NCBI GenBank assembly: GCA_045531205.1
Contig: JAZSDN010000002.1
Coordinates: forward strand, 10,943-74,942
Direction of reading: 5' to 3'
From: JAZNQL01 sp045531205
Lineage (GTDB): Bacteria; Bacillota; Clostridia; UMGS1883; UMGS1540
DNA length: 64,000 nt
Below are positions 1 to 9,082 of this stretch, in pieces. Each line of letters starts with the position of its first letter. The first letter of the stretch is position 1. The notes under the pieces are model-generated. The model was given only the letters and a program-made list of their open reading frames with translations, was not told where the DNA came from and searched no databases. The translations under genes and the position numbers were made by a program.

Positions 1-2655
1 GAATGTTGCTACTTTGGTAAAAAATCCTGCTGATTTTTCAGCAAAAGTATTTAATTCTTTGCCGAGTTTTCCTAAATTTGTACCACCCGTAAAGAAACTA
101 AATATATCGTTTGCCGCCATTTTGAGCATAAAGCTTCCAAGTGAACCAAAAAAGCTACCTATTCCGCTCATATCTACACCTTGAAAAGTGCTAATCATAG
201 GTTTTATTGCGTTTGCAAATGCCGTTAAATCTTCACCGATTTTGGGAAGTGAACCCGAAATACCTTCTCCGATTCCTCCGATTACTGCACCTGCAATTTT
301 GCCAACTTGCCTAAACAAATTAGCAAGGGTGTCACCACCTGATGTTATAAATTCGTTAAATCCTTTTATTTTTGACAATGCTCCAAAAGCAGCAATTATT
401 GCCGTCATTCCACCAATCGCTATGGCAATACCCGCCATACCTTTTGCAACAACTGAAACAGGTATCACACCAACAATACCTGCTAATTTTGCTAAACCTG
501 AACCAACAAGACCTAATCCTGTGATTATGCCGAGCATTTTAATAAACGATTTACCGTCAGATAATTTAGCAATATGAGGTGCAACCGCAGCAACCGCAGC
601 TCCGATTATAGTAAATCCACCTATAACAATAGCTAAATTTCCCATAGCTTTTAATATGGTAGTTGGTTTAATTTCTCCTAAACCTAACAATCCACTTAAA
701 AAGCCGCCTTTGCCGTTACTTCCACCTTTACCGCCACCGAAAAGACCTTTTACTTTTGACAATACGCCAGTAATTTTGGATATGCCACTTATCGCAAGAA
801 TTCCACCCACAACACCACCTATTGTTGCGGTTATTCCTTTAATAGTGCTTTGCAGTCCTTCAAACATACTGCCGCTCATTTCCTTGCCTGTAAAGCCTTT
901 ATAAATTGCCTTAACTATGGCTGCAACAACTTCTCTTGCCGCATTTACCAACAAGTGTCTATTGTCAATGATAATTTTTCCTAATCCTATCATTAAATCA
1001 ACAACACCCGTTGCCAATACGGGAGCTATTTTGGGAATGGCTTTTACCAATCCCTCGGCAACAGTTGACAAGACTTTTAAAACTTTGGGGAGAATTACGG
1101 GTATTCCGTCTGCCAAAGCTTTTATGCCTTTGTCAATTAAGCCGTTGACGATATTCATTATTTTGTCGGTGTCACCTTCTTGAATACCGTCACTTAATAT
1201 GTTCTGTATTTGGGCTAAACCGTCATTAACAACCTTCATACCACTTGCAAGCTTTTTCATAGGCAACTGACCTAATGTAGCTCCAAGTTGTTTAAAGTTT
1301 TCTGTTAGTGTACGAAGTTGGTTAGCAAAACCGCCGCCTGTTCTTTCATAGTCGCCCGTTGCGTTCTTTGTTTTTTCCATAACATAGTTATAACGCAACT
1401 GCACCTTTTCAGCTTCGGTCATATCGTCAATTGATTTTTTAATGCCTTTGTTTAGTGCGTACTGTTCCAAGTTTGTTTGGGTCATTACAACACCAAGTCG
1501 TTTCAGGCTTTCGGTTTCACCCGTAAATATGCCGTTTAAAGCGGTTGTCGCTTCGTCAATGCTTAAATTTTTGAATGACGCAATATCAGCGGCTTGTTGT
1601 GTAAGTGCCATAGACATTTCTGCGGCTTTGTCTTTGGTAAATCCCATTGATGTACCCATATCACCAAACAAGGCTGCTGTATCAAGTGCTGTTTGTTGAG
1701 CAAGACCCATTTTGGTTGTGGATTTTTTTGACCATTCCATAACATCTTTTGCTGAACCGTCAAACTTTCCTAAACCTGAACCAAAAGCAACATCTACTTT
1801 GTTTTTGGTTTCTTCAAGGTCACTTGCCAAGCTTGCAAACTTACCAACCGCTACTGCCGCTCCTGCCAATCCTGCAACCAGCGTTTTAAATGACACGCTT
1901 GCTAATTTTTTTAATCCTGTTAGAGCTGCGCCACCTGCTTTTTTTGCAATGGTAGATAAATGTGTTTTGACCTTACTCAAATCGGTCTTGATTTTTGTAA
2001 AACTCGTTGACGCAAAATCTTTAAGGCTTTTTTTCATCTTCTCCGCTAATGGTGTTCCCTCTTTTAACGAAGTTTTGACTTTTGTTAAGCCTGTGTGCAT
2101 TTTATTTACACTTATCTTACCAATGCTTTTAAGCATATTTACAAAGCCTTTGCCGCCTTTTTCGCCCTGCTTCAAAGCTTGTACAGTTGCATTAACATCT
2201 GTTTTTAAATTGCCAATCTTTGTTTTAGCAAGACTTTTAAATGTACCTAAAACAATAGAGCTTTGCACTTTACACTTTGTCATAGCGTCAGAAATTTTGG
2301 TAATCGTGTTATGCGGCAGATTTTTAATATTTGACTTGAATTTATTTAAAACAGCACCGCCGTCTTGTATCGCTCTGTTTACAGATTGAAACTTTTTGGT
2401 TGCTCTTGAAATAGATTCACTTGATTTTTCAACATCATCAAAAGCGGTTTTTAACCCTTTTGTTGCTGTTGTTGTATCTTTAACATCTTTGGTAACTTTT
2501 TTTACTCCGCTTGACATTTTGGTTAATCCATTGTCTATGCCGCCTGTTAAAGATGTTTTAAACTGCGCCATTTCTTTATTGGCTTGTGTTAAACCGCTAT
2601 TGTCAATATCAAAGCTAATTTGAATTAAATCTTTACGGATTATATTTTCTGACAT
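1..2655 (-). CDS. Tape measure protein, N-terminal 885 codons (cut by window edge)
   Basis: The frame is open from an ATG at 2655 (GGAGG seven bases upstream) to the left edge with no stop, so at least 885 residues are visible. It is rich in Lys, Ala, Gly, Thr and Ser, with long amphipathic helices near the N-terminus (TSLTGGIDNGLTKMSSGVKK) and several hydrophobic Gly/Ala segments towards the cut end. This is the usual make-up of tape measure proteins, which set tail length and help DNA cross the membrane. It lies directly after the frameshifted tail chaperone pair, the standard position. The C-terminus and any peptidase domain lie outside the window. The family call rests on composition, size and position, not on a motif. 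Confidence 0.9.
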   Translation of the reverse strand, partial: MSENIIRKDLIQISFDIDNSGLTQANKEMAQFKTSLTGGIDNGLTKMSSGVKKVTKDVKDTTTATKGLKTAFDDVEKSSESISRATKKFQSVNRAIQDGGAVLNKFKSNIKNLPHNTITKISDAMTKCKVQSSIVLGTFKSLAKTKIGNLKTDVNATVQALKQGEKGGKGFVNMLKSIGKISVNKMHTGLTKVKTSLKEGTPLAEKMKKSLKDFASTSFTKIKTDLSKVKTHLSTIAKKAGGAALTGLKKLASVSFKTLVAGLAGAAVAVGKFASLASDLEETKNKVDVAFGSGLGKFDGSAKDVMEWSKKSTTKMGLAQQTALDTAALFGDMGTSMGFTKDKAAEMSMALTQQAADIASFKNLSIDEATTALNGIFTGETESLKRLGVVMTQTNLEQYALNKGIKKSIDDMTEAEKVQLRYNYVMEKTKNATGDYERTGGGFANQLRTLTENFKQLGATLGQLPMKKLASGMKVVNDGLAQIQNILSDGIQEGDTDKIMNIVNGLIDKGIKALADGIPVILPKVLKVLSTVAEGLVKAIPKIAPVLATGVVDLMIGLGKIIIDNRHLLVNAAREVVAAIVKAIYKGFTGKEMSGSMFEGLQSTIKGITATIGGVVGGILAISGISKITGVLSKVKGLFGGGKGGSNGKGGFLSGLLGLGEIKPTTILKAMGNLAIVIGGFTIIGAAVAAVAPHIAKLSDGKSFIKMLGIITGLGLVGSGLAKLAGIVGVIPVSVVAKGMAGIAIAIGGMTAIIAAFGALSKIKGFNEFITSGGDTLANLFRQVGKIAGAVIGGIGEGISGSLPKIGEDLTAFANAIKPMISTFQGVDMSGIGSFFGSLGSFMLKMAANDIFSFFTGGTNLGKLGKELNTFAEKSAGFFTKVATF

Positions 2656-2704
2656 TTATAAACCTCCTTTCTCGGAGATTAAAAAGCACTTTAACGAGTT
2701 GCTT

Positions 2705-2914
2705 TTACTTATTGTTTTTCCTTTTTATTTCTTCCATAACAAAGTCAAGAGCTGCGTTAGCTTCTGCTACTTCCTGTGGGGTCATTTGATGAAAAACTGT
2801 GTTGTAATCAAAATTCGCCATATCACAGAAAATTAACCGCCAACAATCCCAATTATTTAGCACTCTTTCCTTTGTTTGCTGTGGTGTTCTTTTTGTTTCG
2901 AAAATTGCCCTGCA
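2705..2914 (-). CDS. Tail assembly chaperone, frameshifted C-terminal extension (gpT-like)
   Basis: This +1 frame is open from just after a stop at 2915-2917 to TAA at 2705. It overlaps the end of the upstream chaperone by 62 bases and encodes LNNWDCWRLIFCDMANFDYN followed by a helical segment with VFHQMTPQEVAEANAALDF. The conserved-looking sequence begins upstream of the only internal ATG (2821), so most of it can be made only by fusion with the gene before it. Tailed phages commonly make such a G/GT pair by programmed frameshifting to load the tape measure during tail assembly. An independent 38-codon product from the ATG at 2821 is a weaker alternative. Confidence 0.75.
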   Translation of the reverse strand, partial: CRAIFETKRTPQQTKERVLNNWDCWRLIFCDMANFDYNTVFHQMTPQEVAEANAALDFVMEEIKRKNNK

Positions 2915-3428
2915 TTACTTCACGGGCAAAACCTGTAATTGCTTCGTATTCTTCCCATACTTCGCCGCCCTGCATTACCTCACGAGCAAAGGCAATTACT
3001 TCGGATTGTTCATCGGCTGATTCAAAATCATCAATATCCATGTTTTCGGGAGACACAATAATATTATCCAAGATATATTGAGCAAATTTGTCACTGCTGA
3101 TATTGGAAGAATCACCAATATAGTTTTCATCAATAGCTCTTAAAGCTGTTCTGATACCTTTAAATTCAGCCTTGTATACCTTGCCGTTAATTTCTTTTTC
3201 TTCAACTGTACCGACTTTATCTCTGCCGAAATCATCAAGTTTAAGGCGAGGTTCAACAATTACATTTTTAAGAAGATATTCTGCCAGCTTTTCATTACTT
3301 GTGTTAGGGCTTGTTTCGCTAATATACGAGCTGTCAATAGCTTTGTTGTAAGCGGAAATGCCGTTAAACTGTGCAATGTATGTTGTGCCGTTGATTTTCT
3401 TTTCTACTTGATAAGGTGTAAATGCCAT
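2853..3428 (-). CDS. Tail assembly chaperone (gpG-like) with internal duplication
   Basis: The 191-residue protein sits between the tail tube and tape measure genes, the usual place of tail assembly chaperones. Residues about 8-65 and 75-132 are two copies of one domain: KKINGTTYIAQFNGISAYNK matches KEINGKVYKAEFKGIRTALR, each followed by AID..YI, a Ser/Asp-rich link and YLLKNVIV or YILDNIIV. A shorter duplication, FAREVMQG, occurs twice near the C-terminus, just before the presumed slip site. The start is supported by GGAGG upstream. No catalytic motif is seen; the role is inferred from position and from the overlapping second frame. Confidence 0.75.
   Translation of the reverse strand: MAFTPYQVEKKINGTTYIAQFNGISAYNKAIDSSYISETSPNTSNEKLAEYLLKNVIVEPRLKLDDFGRDKVGTVEEKEINGKVYKAEFKGIRTALRAIDENYIGDSSNISSDKFAQYILDNIIVSPENMDIDDFESADEQSEVIAFAREVMQGGEVWEEYEAITGFAREVMQGNFRNKKNTTANKGKSAK
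2889..2903 (-). promoter_or_regulatory. Candidate +1 translational slip site of the tail chaperone pair
   Basis: In the zero frame the mRNA reads AAT TTT CGA AAC AAA AAG. The downstream frame is +1 (equivalently -2), not the more common -1. A Phe tRNA on UUU could re-pair with UUC one base forward while the A site holds CGA, often a rare codon, or a Lys tRNA could slip on AAAAAG. The +1 frame is open only from 2914, which limits the slip to the last part of the upstream gene. No experiment is implied; this is a reading of overlap and pairing. Confidence 0.5.
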
Positions 3429-3492
3429 AATTAAAACCTCCTAAAATTAAAAGGGGAGCGTTACCGCCCCCCTATTTTTACTTTTATTATTT

Positions 3493-3891
3493 TTATGCTG
3501 TAGCTTCTGTAACGCCGTCAAATACGCAAAATACAAATTCGCAGTCTGCCGCTTCCGCTCCAAGTTCAATTGAAGGAGCTTCCATAACATTAGCTTGCGT
3601 ACCGCCACATCTTATACCCATTTCCTTGTTTACACACCAAATAGGGAAAGGTTCTTTTCTGTTCTTCAATCCAATAAGATAACCGAATTGAGGGCTTGTG
3701 GGCTGAACAGTAACAGTCATATTGTGAATGTCGTTGTTAATTTCTGACTTAATTACATCGCCCTGCGCTCCCACAACAGGCTCAAAATAGCCTTCTTCTT
3801 TTTCCCAAGAAATCATATCCTCGCCAAGACCTGTGATATATACACCGTCTACAAGAATAGTACAATCTTTTGCGTTATATCTTGATACCAT
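3493..3891 (-). CDS. Tail tube protein (DUF3277-like)
   Basis: The 132-residue protein begins MVSRYNAKDCTILVDGVYIT and continues with EPVVGAQGDVIKSEINND and TSPQFGYLIGL. This matches the pattern of the DUF3277 family found next to sheath genes in contractile-tailed phages and thought to be the tail tube. It is alanine-rich at the C-terminus. It follows the sheath gene by 18 bases on the same transcript and precedes the tail chaperones. GGAG lies before the ATG. The assignment rests on family resemblance and gene order. Confidence 0.75.
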   Translation of the reverse strand: MVSRYNAKDCTILVDGVYITGLGEDMISWEKEEGYFEPVVGAQGDVIKSEINNDIHNMTVTVQPTSPQFGYLIGLKNRKEPFPIWCVNKEMGIRCGGTQANVMEAPSIELGAEAADCEFVFCVFDGVTEATA

Positions 3892-3909
3892 AACTTAACT
3901 GCTCCTTTC

Positions 3910-4890
3910 TTATACGGTAATTTCGCCCGTGATTTTAGCGGTATGAATTGCACCTGCAAGAGCAAACTCAAATTGTCCGTAAGGATAATTGCGGGTTGCT
4001 CTGTCGCTCTCGGTTGTTGCACTTCTCAATGCGAATTTAGTTGAGTAAGCACCCGAGCCGTCGTCATTTTCAGCAATCATACCGTTGTTAAAGCCTTCAA
4101 CAAGAGCTTCAAGCGTTGCAGCTTCAAGCATTGCGATACCGCTGTTTGTATAAGGCACTTTCTTGTTGTTGTTGAATACCTTCTGTGTCTTGTAAGCAAT
4201 GTTCTGAATAACAAAATCCTTGCTATCAATTACATCTGCATATTCGCCGCTTGCAACAATGCCCTCACTTGTGACAATATCGCCAGCCTTTTCAAGAATG
4301 GTGATACCGCCATTCTTATGTACCGCTTCAATATCTGCGTCAGCCATATCAAGAGCAGGAACGCCCTTAATAATCATGTTCTTATAGGTAAAACTGCCTG
4401 CTGAAAGTCCTGTGGCTGCGCCGACAACGGCTGCTTCGGGATATGCAACATCTTCACCTGTGTAAAGCACGCAAACAGTTCTATCAAATTCACTGATAGT
4501 CTTATAAGCGGCTTCAAGTTCTGACTGTGTTGCAAAATGAGTAAAATACATCTTATCCGTTGTTTCGATGTAGGTTGAAACAGATGTATTAAAATCACCG
4601 AGAACAATAAGTTGTCTCCAACCCTTGTTGAGATATTTAGGAAGCACGTCGGTAATGCTTTCGCCACCTGTAAGAATTGCAATTTTTTCAGGTGCGTTAT
4701 CCTGCATAAACATAAGATTAGCAGCCTTGTATGCGTCTGTTTCTTCATTGTAAACTGCTGAAACTTCATCAAGGTTGCTGTACTCGCCGTAAAGTTCTGC
4801 TTCTCCTACTACATAAAGCATAGGAAACCAAGTGCCTACCTTGCCAACGGGTTTAGCAAGGCTAATTTCTACTTTTACATCAAGTGCCAT
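3910..4890 (-). CDS. Contractile tail sheath protein (DUF3383-like)
   Basis: The 326-residue protein has an N-terminal beta strand segment (VKVEISLAKPVGKVG), a middle domain with GWRQLIVLGDFNTS and PEAAVVGAATGLSAGSFTYK, and a C-terminal domain ending FEFALAGAIHTAKITGEITV. That C-terminal layout resembles short sheath proteins of Clostridial contractile-tailed phages. The next gene is the tube protein, which together imply a myovirus. It is shorter than T4 or Mu sheath proteins, so it may lack an outer decorating domain. GGAGG is present upstream of the ATG. Confidence 0.75.
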   Translation of the reverse strand: MALDVKVEISLAKPVGKVGTWFPMLYVVGEAELYGEYSNLDEVSAVYNEETDAYKAANLMFMQDNAPEKIAILTGGESITDVLPKYLNKGWRQLIVLGDFNTSVSTYIETTDKMYFTHFATQSELEAAYKTISEFDRTVCVLYTGEDVAYPEAAVVGAATGLSAGSFTYKNMIIKGVPALDMADADIEAVHKNGGITILEKAGDIVTSEGIVASGEYADVIDSKDFVIQNIAYKTQKVFNNNKKVPYTNSGIAMLEAATLEALVEGFNNGMIAENDDGSGAYSTKFALRSATTESDRATRNYPYGQFEFALAGAIHTAKITGEITV

Positions 4891-4914
4891 ATTATGACCT
4901 CCTTAATAAAAAAT

Positions 4915-5013
4915 TTATATATTTGTTTTTGCCGCTACCATTAAGGCAGCGATTGTAAAACCAATCATTCCCGATAAAGGGATAATCCATAAAAGGTGTA
5001 CTGCGTTAATCAA
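4915..5013 (-). CDS. Small single-span membrane protein (DUF3789-like)
   Basis: A 32-codon frame starts at TTG (5013) with AAAGGAG seven bases upstream and ends TAA. The protein LINAVHLLWIIPLSGMIGFT continues with IAALMVAAKTNI, one hydrophobic helix with a short charged tail. It resembles the very short DUF3789 proteins of Clostridial phages. It fills the gap between fibre and sheath genes. Function is unknown. Confidence 0.6.
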   Translation of the reverse strand: MINAVHLLWIIPLSGMIGFTIAALMVAAKTNI

Positions 5014-5027
5014 TTTAACCAGCTCCT

Positions 5028-7670
5028 TTACTCAATAGGTTCATTGACTGTGATAACAGAATCAGTTGTAATTTCTTCCGCTGAAATTCGGAAATAGGCA
5101 ACTGAATCAGACTTTTCTGCTGCGCTCGCCCAATTCAAGAAAGCCTGCGTTTTAATTTCAATGGGATTACCTGCCTCATCATATGTAAAGCCGCCTGTTG
5201 ACAGGTCAGTTGTAAGCTGCTGTCCCGTTACTTTCGCAAAACTGCTGTCATAAAGATGAAAATAACATTTTGAAGCTAAAGCACTTCCTAAAGCCCAAGT
5301 AATACCCGAAAAATAAATTGTATCTGCCTTCGTTACAGGAATAAAGCCCGTAACTTCCATTCCGCTTTGAGCCGATTCTGTGCCAGCCGAACCAAGTCTT
5401 GTACCTGTTTTCCAACCTTGACCGCCGTTATAAGCAGAACCGTTAGAATCAATCGCTTGTTTAAGCAAGTTGGTATATGTTGTTTCAGGCACTTCCGCAA
5501 CAGCGGTAATTACAATATTGCCCGTTACCGAAGCAATGCTAATTACACCGTTTGAATATGCCGTACTTGTAATATCAACACCGCCCATTGTCACTACAAC
5601 GGATTTGATTTCTCCCGCTGTAACTGTCAATGTAGCCGTGTAACTGTCACCTGTTTTTGCGGTAACAGCCGAATTACTGTTTGAAACATTAGTAAGGTTG
5701 TTTGTAACTTTATAAGTCGTGATAATTTCGCCTGTACCATATTTAACAGACCTGTCATATCCTGCTCCATAGCAAATAGCATTGATAGTATAGGTATCAA
5801 GGTCAACACAATAAACCACAAAAGAAGTGTCCTGTGCGGTGTTGATTGTTTTGTTATATGCTGTATCTTCCTTCCAACCGTCATACTGATTTGCACGGTT
5901 AATACAAGCTTCGGGAGTACACATTCGCATTACTGCCGTAGGATTGGAAGTATTGATATTTCCAATATTGATATAATCCGTTAAAAGATTATGGATATGA
6001 CCGTGAATGTTGCCAATAAGCGTTGCGGAGTTCTTGCCTGTGAAATCATAAGCAATGCCGCCTGCCTTTCCGCTTGCTCCGTTTTTATATCCGTTAAGAT
6101 AATAAGCAAAACGATATGTGCTATCAATGCAATACCAATCAAGCGGGTGGTGTGATAATACAAGGATTTGCCATTCCGCAACATCTTCTTTTGCCGTGAG
6201 GTCAAGAGAAGAAATGAACCATTCAAACTGTGCTGTTGAGCAACCAATGTTTGAATTGCCTGTTTCTGTTGTGTTTACGCAGATAACACGCAGTTTAAAA
6301 TCCTCAAAATCACGGTAAAAATAACCGCCTAACTTATCACCCCACACAACATTATCGCTGTATGATTGAATAAATCGGTTTACAAGGGCTGTATGGTCAG
6401 CGTAATAATCGTGATTGCCCTGTGTTCTCAAATTCGGTGCAAATCTCAAATCAGCTAATACGCTGTTTATGGTTTTGAAATCACCAATAGCATTTTCAAA
6501 ATCCTCGACAGGATAACCGTCTGTGTAATCGCCAAGAACGGCAACTGCGTCAAGCTTTATTCGTTTGTCAATGTATTTCATAGCTTGACAAGCGTGTTTC
6601 ACGCCGTCTGTATAATTACCGTTGCCGTAATGCAAGTCTGATATAGCAGCAAAAGTAAATGTTCTGTTTCCTTGTGCAGCTATAATTCTATTAATCACAC
6701 TTTCGGCTTCGGCTATTACATAATCAGGAATAATTTCAATGCCTGTTTCAGTAACCACATCGTCAACAATTTCAGCTTTATCCGCTTCTGTGAAATAATC
6801 CGTACCTTTAACGGGAGTGTAGCCGTCAGCTCCGTTGCTTCCGTCCTTGCCATTTGTACCGTCTTGACCGTCTGCACCGTCAAATTCACCGCTTTCCTTT
6901 GCTTTTGCAAGAGCAGTTTCTATTTCGGTTGTGACATCGGTTTTTCTTACAAAAAGACTGTCGATGTTATCAAGTGTGTCTTTGTTTGAATGTGTATGTT
7001 TCGATTCTTCAAGTTCAGGCAGGCTTTCTGTTACAAAATCAATAGCTTCATCAAGTGCGCCCTTCACAGTTCCCGAAGCGTCCACAAGGTTTTGGTGCGT
7101 ATAGCCTACTTCTTCGGCAGGAACAAGCTCGTCAACTTTTCTGTAGTCAGTTAAATCAACATCAACGCTTTGTGTGCCGAGCATTTCCCAAGTATCGTTG
7201 ATATAGATATGTTCGGTATAAAGGTTGCCGTCTGATTCGGTGTCCTTGAGCAGATAGACAGTTGTACTGCTGATGTTTTCTGTAGGCAGACTGTCAACAA
7301 CTTCAATTGCGAATTTTGGTATTGTTGATAACTGTTGCTTTATAATGTCATTCTGTGCAAGCAACGCCGTTATTCCCATATATTTTGTACCATAAGACGG
7401 TTGCTGATTATGATACCAAGCGTTTTGAACTTCCACCGCTGACATATCGCTCGGAATTTCCGTTTTATAAGCAAGAACGTGCCCATTGTGTGTAACACGG
7501 GTTTTTGCTGTCGGGTCTGTTGCGAAACCGTCAAGTGCATTCTTGTTGTTGTGGGTGTGCCTTGCTTCGGTATTTGCCGTAAGGTCTGCCGCTTGTTCCT
7601 CTGTTAAGCCGCTGCCACTGCCGCCGAGATTACCTAAAACTTGTAATTTTCGTGGTTGTTGTGTCGCCAA
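5028..7670 (-). CDS. Tail fibre or tip protein with collagen-like and metallophosphoesterase domains
   Basis: This 880-residue protein is modular. The N-terminal third is virion-type (GNLGGSGSGLTEEQAADLT, HTHNNKNALDG, EELVPAEEVGYTHQNL). It is followed at about 265-285 by a collagen-like run of Gly-x-x triplets (GADGQDGTNGKDGSNGADG). Residues about 340-610 are a calcineurin-type metallophosphoesterase with its metal motifs in order: ISDLHYG, VLGDYTDGY, TQGNHDYY, LSHHPLDW and GHIHN. Beyond it come an Ig-like repeat (about 690-730) and a beta-rich C-terminus. Such proteins are thought to bind or trim surface glycans or phospholipids, but the substrate cannot be read here. Its place between neck proteins and sheath is unusual for a fibre gene. 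Confidence 0.8.
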   Translation of the reverse strand: MATQQPRKLQVLGNLGGSGSGLTEEQAADLTANTEARHTHNNKNALDGFATDPTAKTRVTHNGHVLAYKTEIPSDMSAVEVQNAWYHNQQPSYGTKYMGITALLAQNDIIKQQLSTIPKFAIEVVDSLPTENISSTTVYLLKDTESDGNLYTEHIYINDTWEMLGTQSVDVDLTDYRKVDELVPAEEVGYTHQNLVDASGTVKGALDEAIDFVTESLPELEESKHTHSNKDTLDNIDSLFVRKTDVTTEIETALAKAKESGEFDGADGQDGTNGKDGSNGADGYTPVKGTDYFTEADKAEIVDDVVTETGIEIIPDYVIAEAESVINRIIAAQGNRTFTFAAISDLHYGNGNYTDGVKHACQAMKYIDKRIKLDAVAVLGDYTDGYPVEDFENAIGDFKTINSVLADLRFAPNLRTQGNHDYYADHTALVNRFIQSYSDNVVWGDKLGGYFYRDFEDFKLRVICVNTTETGNSNIGCSTAQFEWFISSLDLTAKEDVAEWQILVLSHHPLDWYCIDSTYRFAYYLNGYKNGASGKAGGIAYDFTGKNSATLIGNIHGHIHNLLTDYINIGNINTSNPTAVMRMCTPEACINRANQYDGWKEDTAYNKTINTAQDTSFVVYCVDLDTYTINAICYGAGYDRSVKYGTGEIITTYKVTNNLTNVSNSNSAVTAKTGDSYTATLTVTAGEIKSVVVTMGGVDITSTAYSNGVISIASVTGNIVITAVAEVPETTYTNLLKQAIDSNGSAYNGGQGWKTGTRLGSAGTESAQSGMEVTGFIPVTKADTIYFSGITWALGSALASKCYFHLYDSSFAKVTGQQLTTDLSTGGFTYDEAGNPIEIKTQAFLNWASAAEKSDSVAYFRISAEEITTDSVITVNEPIE

Positions 7671-7686
7671 TATTCATCACCCTTTA

Positions 7687-7902
7687 TTAAATAAGTGAAG
7701 AAGTCCACGGAATTGTACCCTCTGCGTCCTCATACCACTCGCCGTTGATGTAATACTTAAAAATGTATTCCTCATCATATACGGGTATAGCAACCATATT
7801 AGGGAGGTTGCCGTGAGCTTCGCTTGTAGTAGTTTCTACACCGATACACATATTGGTTTCGGGGTCAATTTCCGCAAAGTTATAATAATATAATTGAGCC
7901 AT
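7687..7902 (-). CDS. Small tail-associated protein
   Basis: The 71-residue acidic, aromatic-rich protein (MAQLYYYNFAEIDPETNMCI, YKYYINGEWYED near the end) has the look of short proteins encoded next to tail fibres in Clostridial phages, possibly fibre tips or assembly partners. Its start codon overlaps the stop region of the upstream gene and it sits 17 bases before the fibre gene. No known motif was seen. Confidence 0.6.
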   Translation of the reverse strand: MAQLYYYNFAEIDPETNMCIGVETTTSEAHGNLPNMVAIPVYDEEYIFKYYINGEWYEDAEGTIPWTSSLI

Positions 7903-8534
7903 TATTCTATCTCCTTGTAATAAATATATCGTAGTATTTGAGGTTGTTCCGTTTCATTAGTTATATTGAACACGATATTTCCCTCATTTTTTTCGATTAC
8001 CGCTATACTTTTAGTAGATTTCACATCGTACACATTATCATATACAGCTATTTTTTCAGCCGCTACACTGTCTTGTAAATTTGTATTATACGAACATACA
8101 AAAGCGTGTAACACAGTATAATCATAATGTTCACTTGATATAACAAATGATTTTCCAGCAGGTATAACTTTACTTCCGTGGTGTGTATGATAACTCGGAA
8201 TAACTTTTGTTCCAAGAGTTACACCGCTATCAGTTGCGGCAACTTTGCCCTCACGAATATCATTTGCAGTAGCGTCAAATGAAATTTCTTCATCTACCAA
8301 CACCGCAGGATATTCATTTCCCGCTTCATCTACCAAAAGATACATTTCAGGTTGTTCCGATACGCCAGCATTATAACCCTCGCCATATTGAGCTTCACAA
8401 GCTTGCTTGATTAAATTGCCGTATTCCTTTGTATCTGTTCCATAAGGCACTTCAACACCGTTGCCGATTATAGCCGCTTTTATGTTGTCAAAATCGGAAA
8501 TCGCTTGCGCTATATTTTCTTGTAAGCTTGCCAT
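7902..8534 (-). CDS. Putative tail fibre or baseplate-associated protein
   Basis: The 210-residue protein has an N-terminal helical part (MASLQENIAQAISDFDNIKA), a central beta-rich part (EISFDATANDIREGKVAATD, then VTLGTKVIPSYHTHHGSKVI) and no transmembrane segment. The ANDIREGKVAATDSGV pattern recurs in phage fibre and neck-appendage proteins of Firmicutes. It overlaps both neighbours by one base, so it is translationally coupled in the neck-fibre cluster. Exact role unknown. Confidence 0.55.
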   Translation of the reverse strand: MASLQENIAQAISDFDNIKAAIIGNGVEVPYGTDTKEYGNLIKQACEAQYGEGYNAGVSEQPEMYLLVDEAGNEYPAVLVDEEISFDATANDIREGKVAATDSGVTLGTKVIPSYHTHHGSKVIPAGKSFVISSEHYDYTVLHAFVCSYNTNLQDSVAAEKIAVYDNVYDVKSTKSIAVIEKNEGNIVFNITNETEQPQILRYIYYKEIE

Positions 8535-9082
8535 TAATCAACACCGTCCAATCTGTTTTCAAGTCGCTCGTTTACCTCGTCATAGCTTTCGGGCTTGACA
8601 TATTCTGTTTGGTTTATTGTCGCTGTTTCAATTTCGCCCTCGCCTGCTTGTTCTGCGTTTTCAATAACATCAAAAGTTGATATAAAGCAGTCAAAACCCT
8701 GCGAATATTCATACTCCGAAGTTATTAAATTGCTTCTATCCGACACAGCACCAACCGATTGAATGTCAATGCCATTATCTTTTAGATAAATCGTGCCGAC
8801 ATAATCAAGCCATTCACGGGCTTTACTTGCAATTGCTACCGCTTCGTCATAATCATCGGAATGAGATGTTATGCTTATTGTTAAACCAACAGGTTTTCTT
8901 GCTGTACCGTCCTCATATATACCGTATGTTCCTTTGTTTTGGCTTGTAGGTGTTGTAATGTTATAGCCTAAATAAGGATAATCGGGCATTTTGCCCGTTT
9001 GATTTCCTCTAACAACTAAACATTGCACATATTCCTTTAACCCTTTTGCCAAAACTGTTCTTATGTGTTTAATATCAACCAT
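8534..9082 (-). CDS. Neck or tail terminator-like protein
   Basis: The 182-residue protein begins MVDIKHIRTVLAKGLKEYVQ and contains PYLGYNIT, then a beta-hairpin region and YDEAVAIASKAREWLDY. This resembles the LIC_12616 or neck terminator group of contractile-tailed phages, which cap the neck or tail tube. It overlaps the preceding gene by eight bases. The identification is by pattern and gene position only. Confidence 0.55.
   Translation of the reverse strand: MVDIKHIRTVLAKGLKEYVQCLVVRGNQTGKMPDYPYLGYNITTPTSQNKGTYGIYEDGTARKPVGLTISITSHSDDYDEAVAIASKAREWLDYVGTIYLKDNGIDIQSVGAVSDRSNLITSEYEYSQGFDCFISTFDVIENAEQAGEGEIETATINQTEYVKPESYDEVNERLENRLDGVD

Noticed and set aside
188..2623. Several long plus-strand frames over the tape measure gene.
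   Set aside because: Antisense shadows of the uninterrupted 885-codon minus-strand frame; no ribosome sites or protein-like composition.
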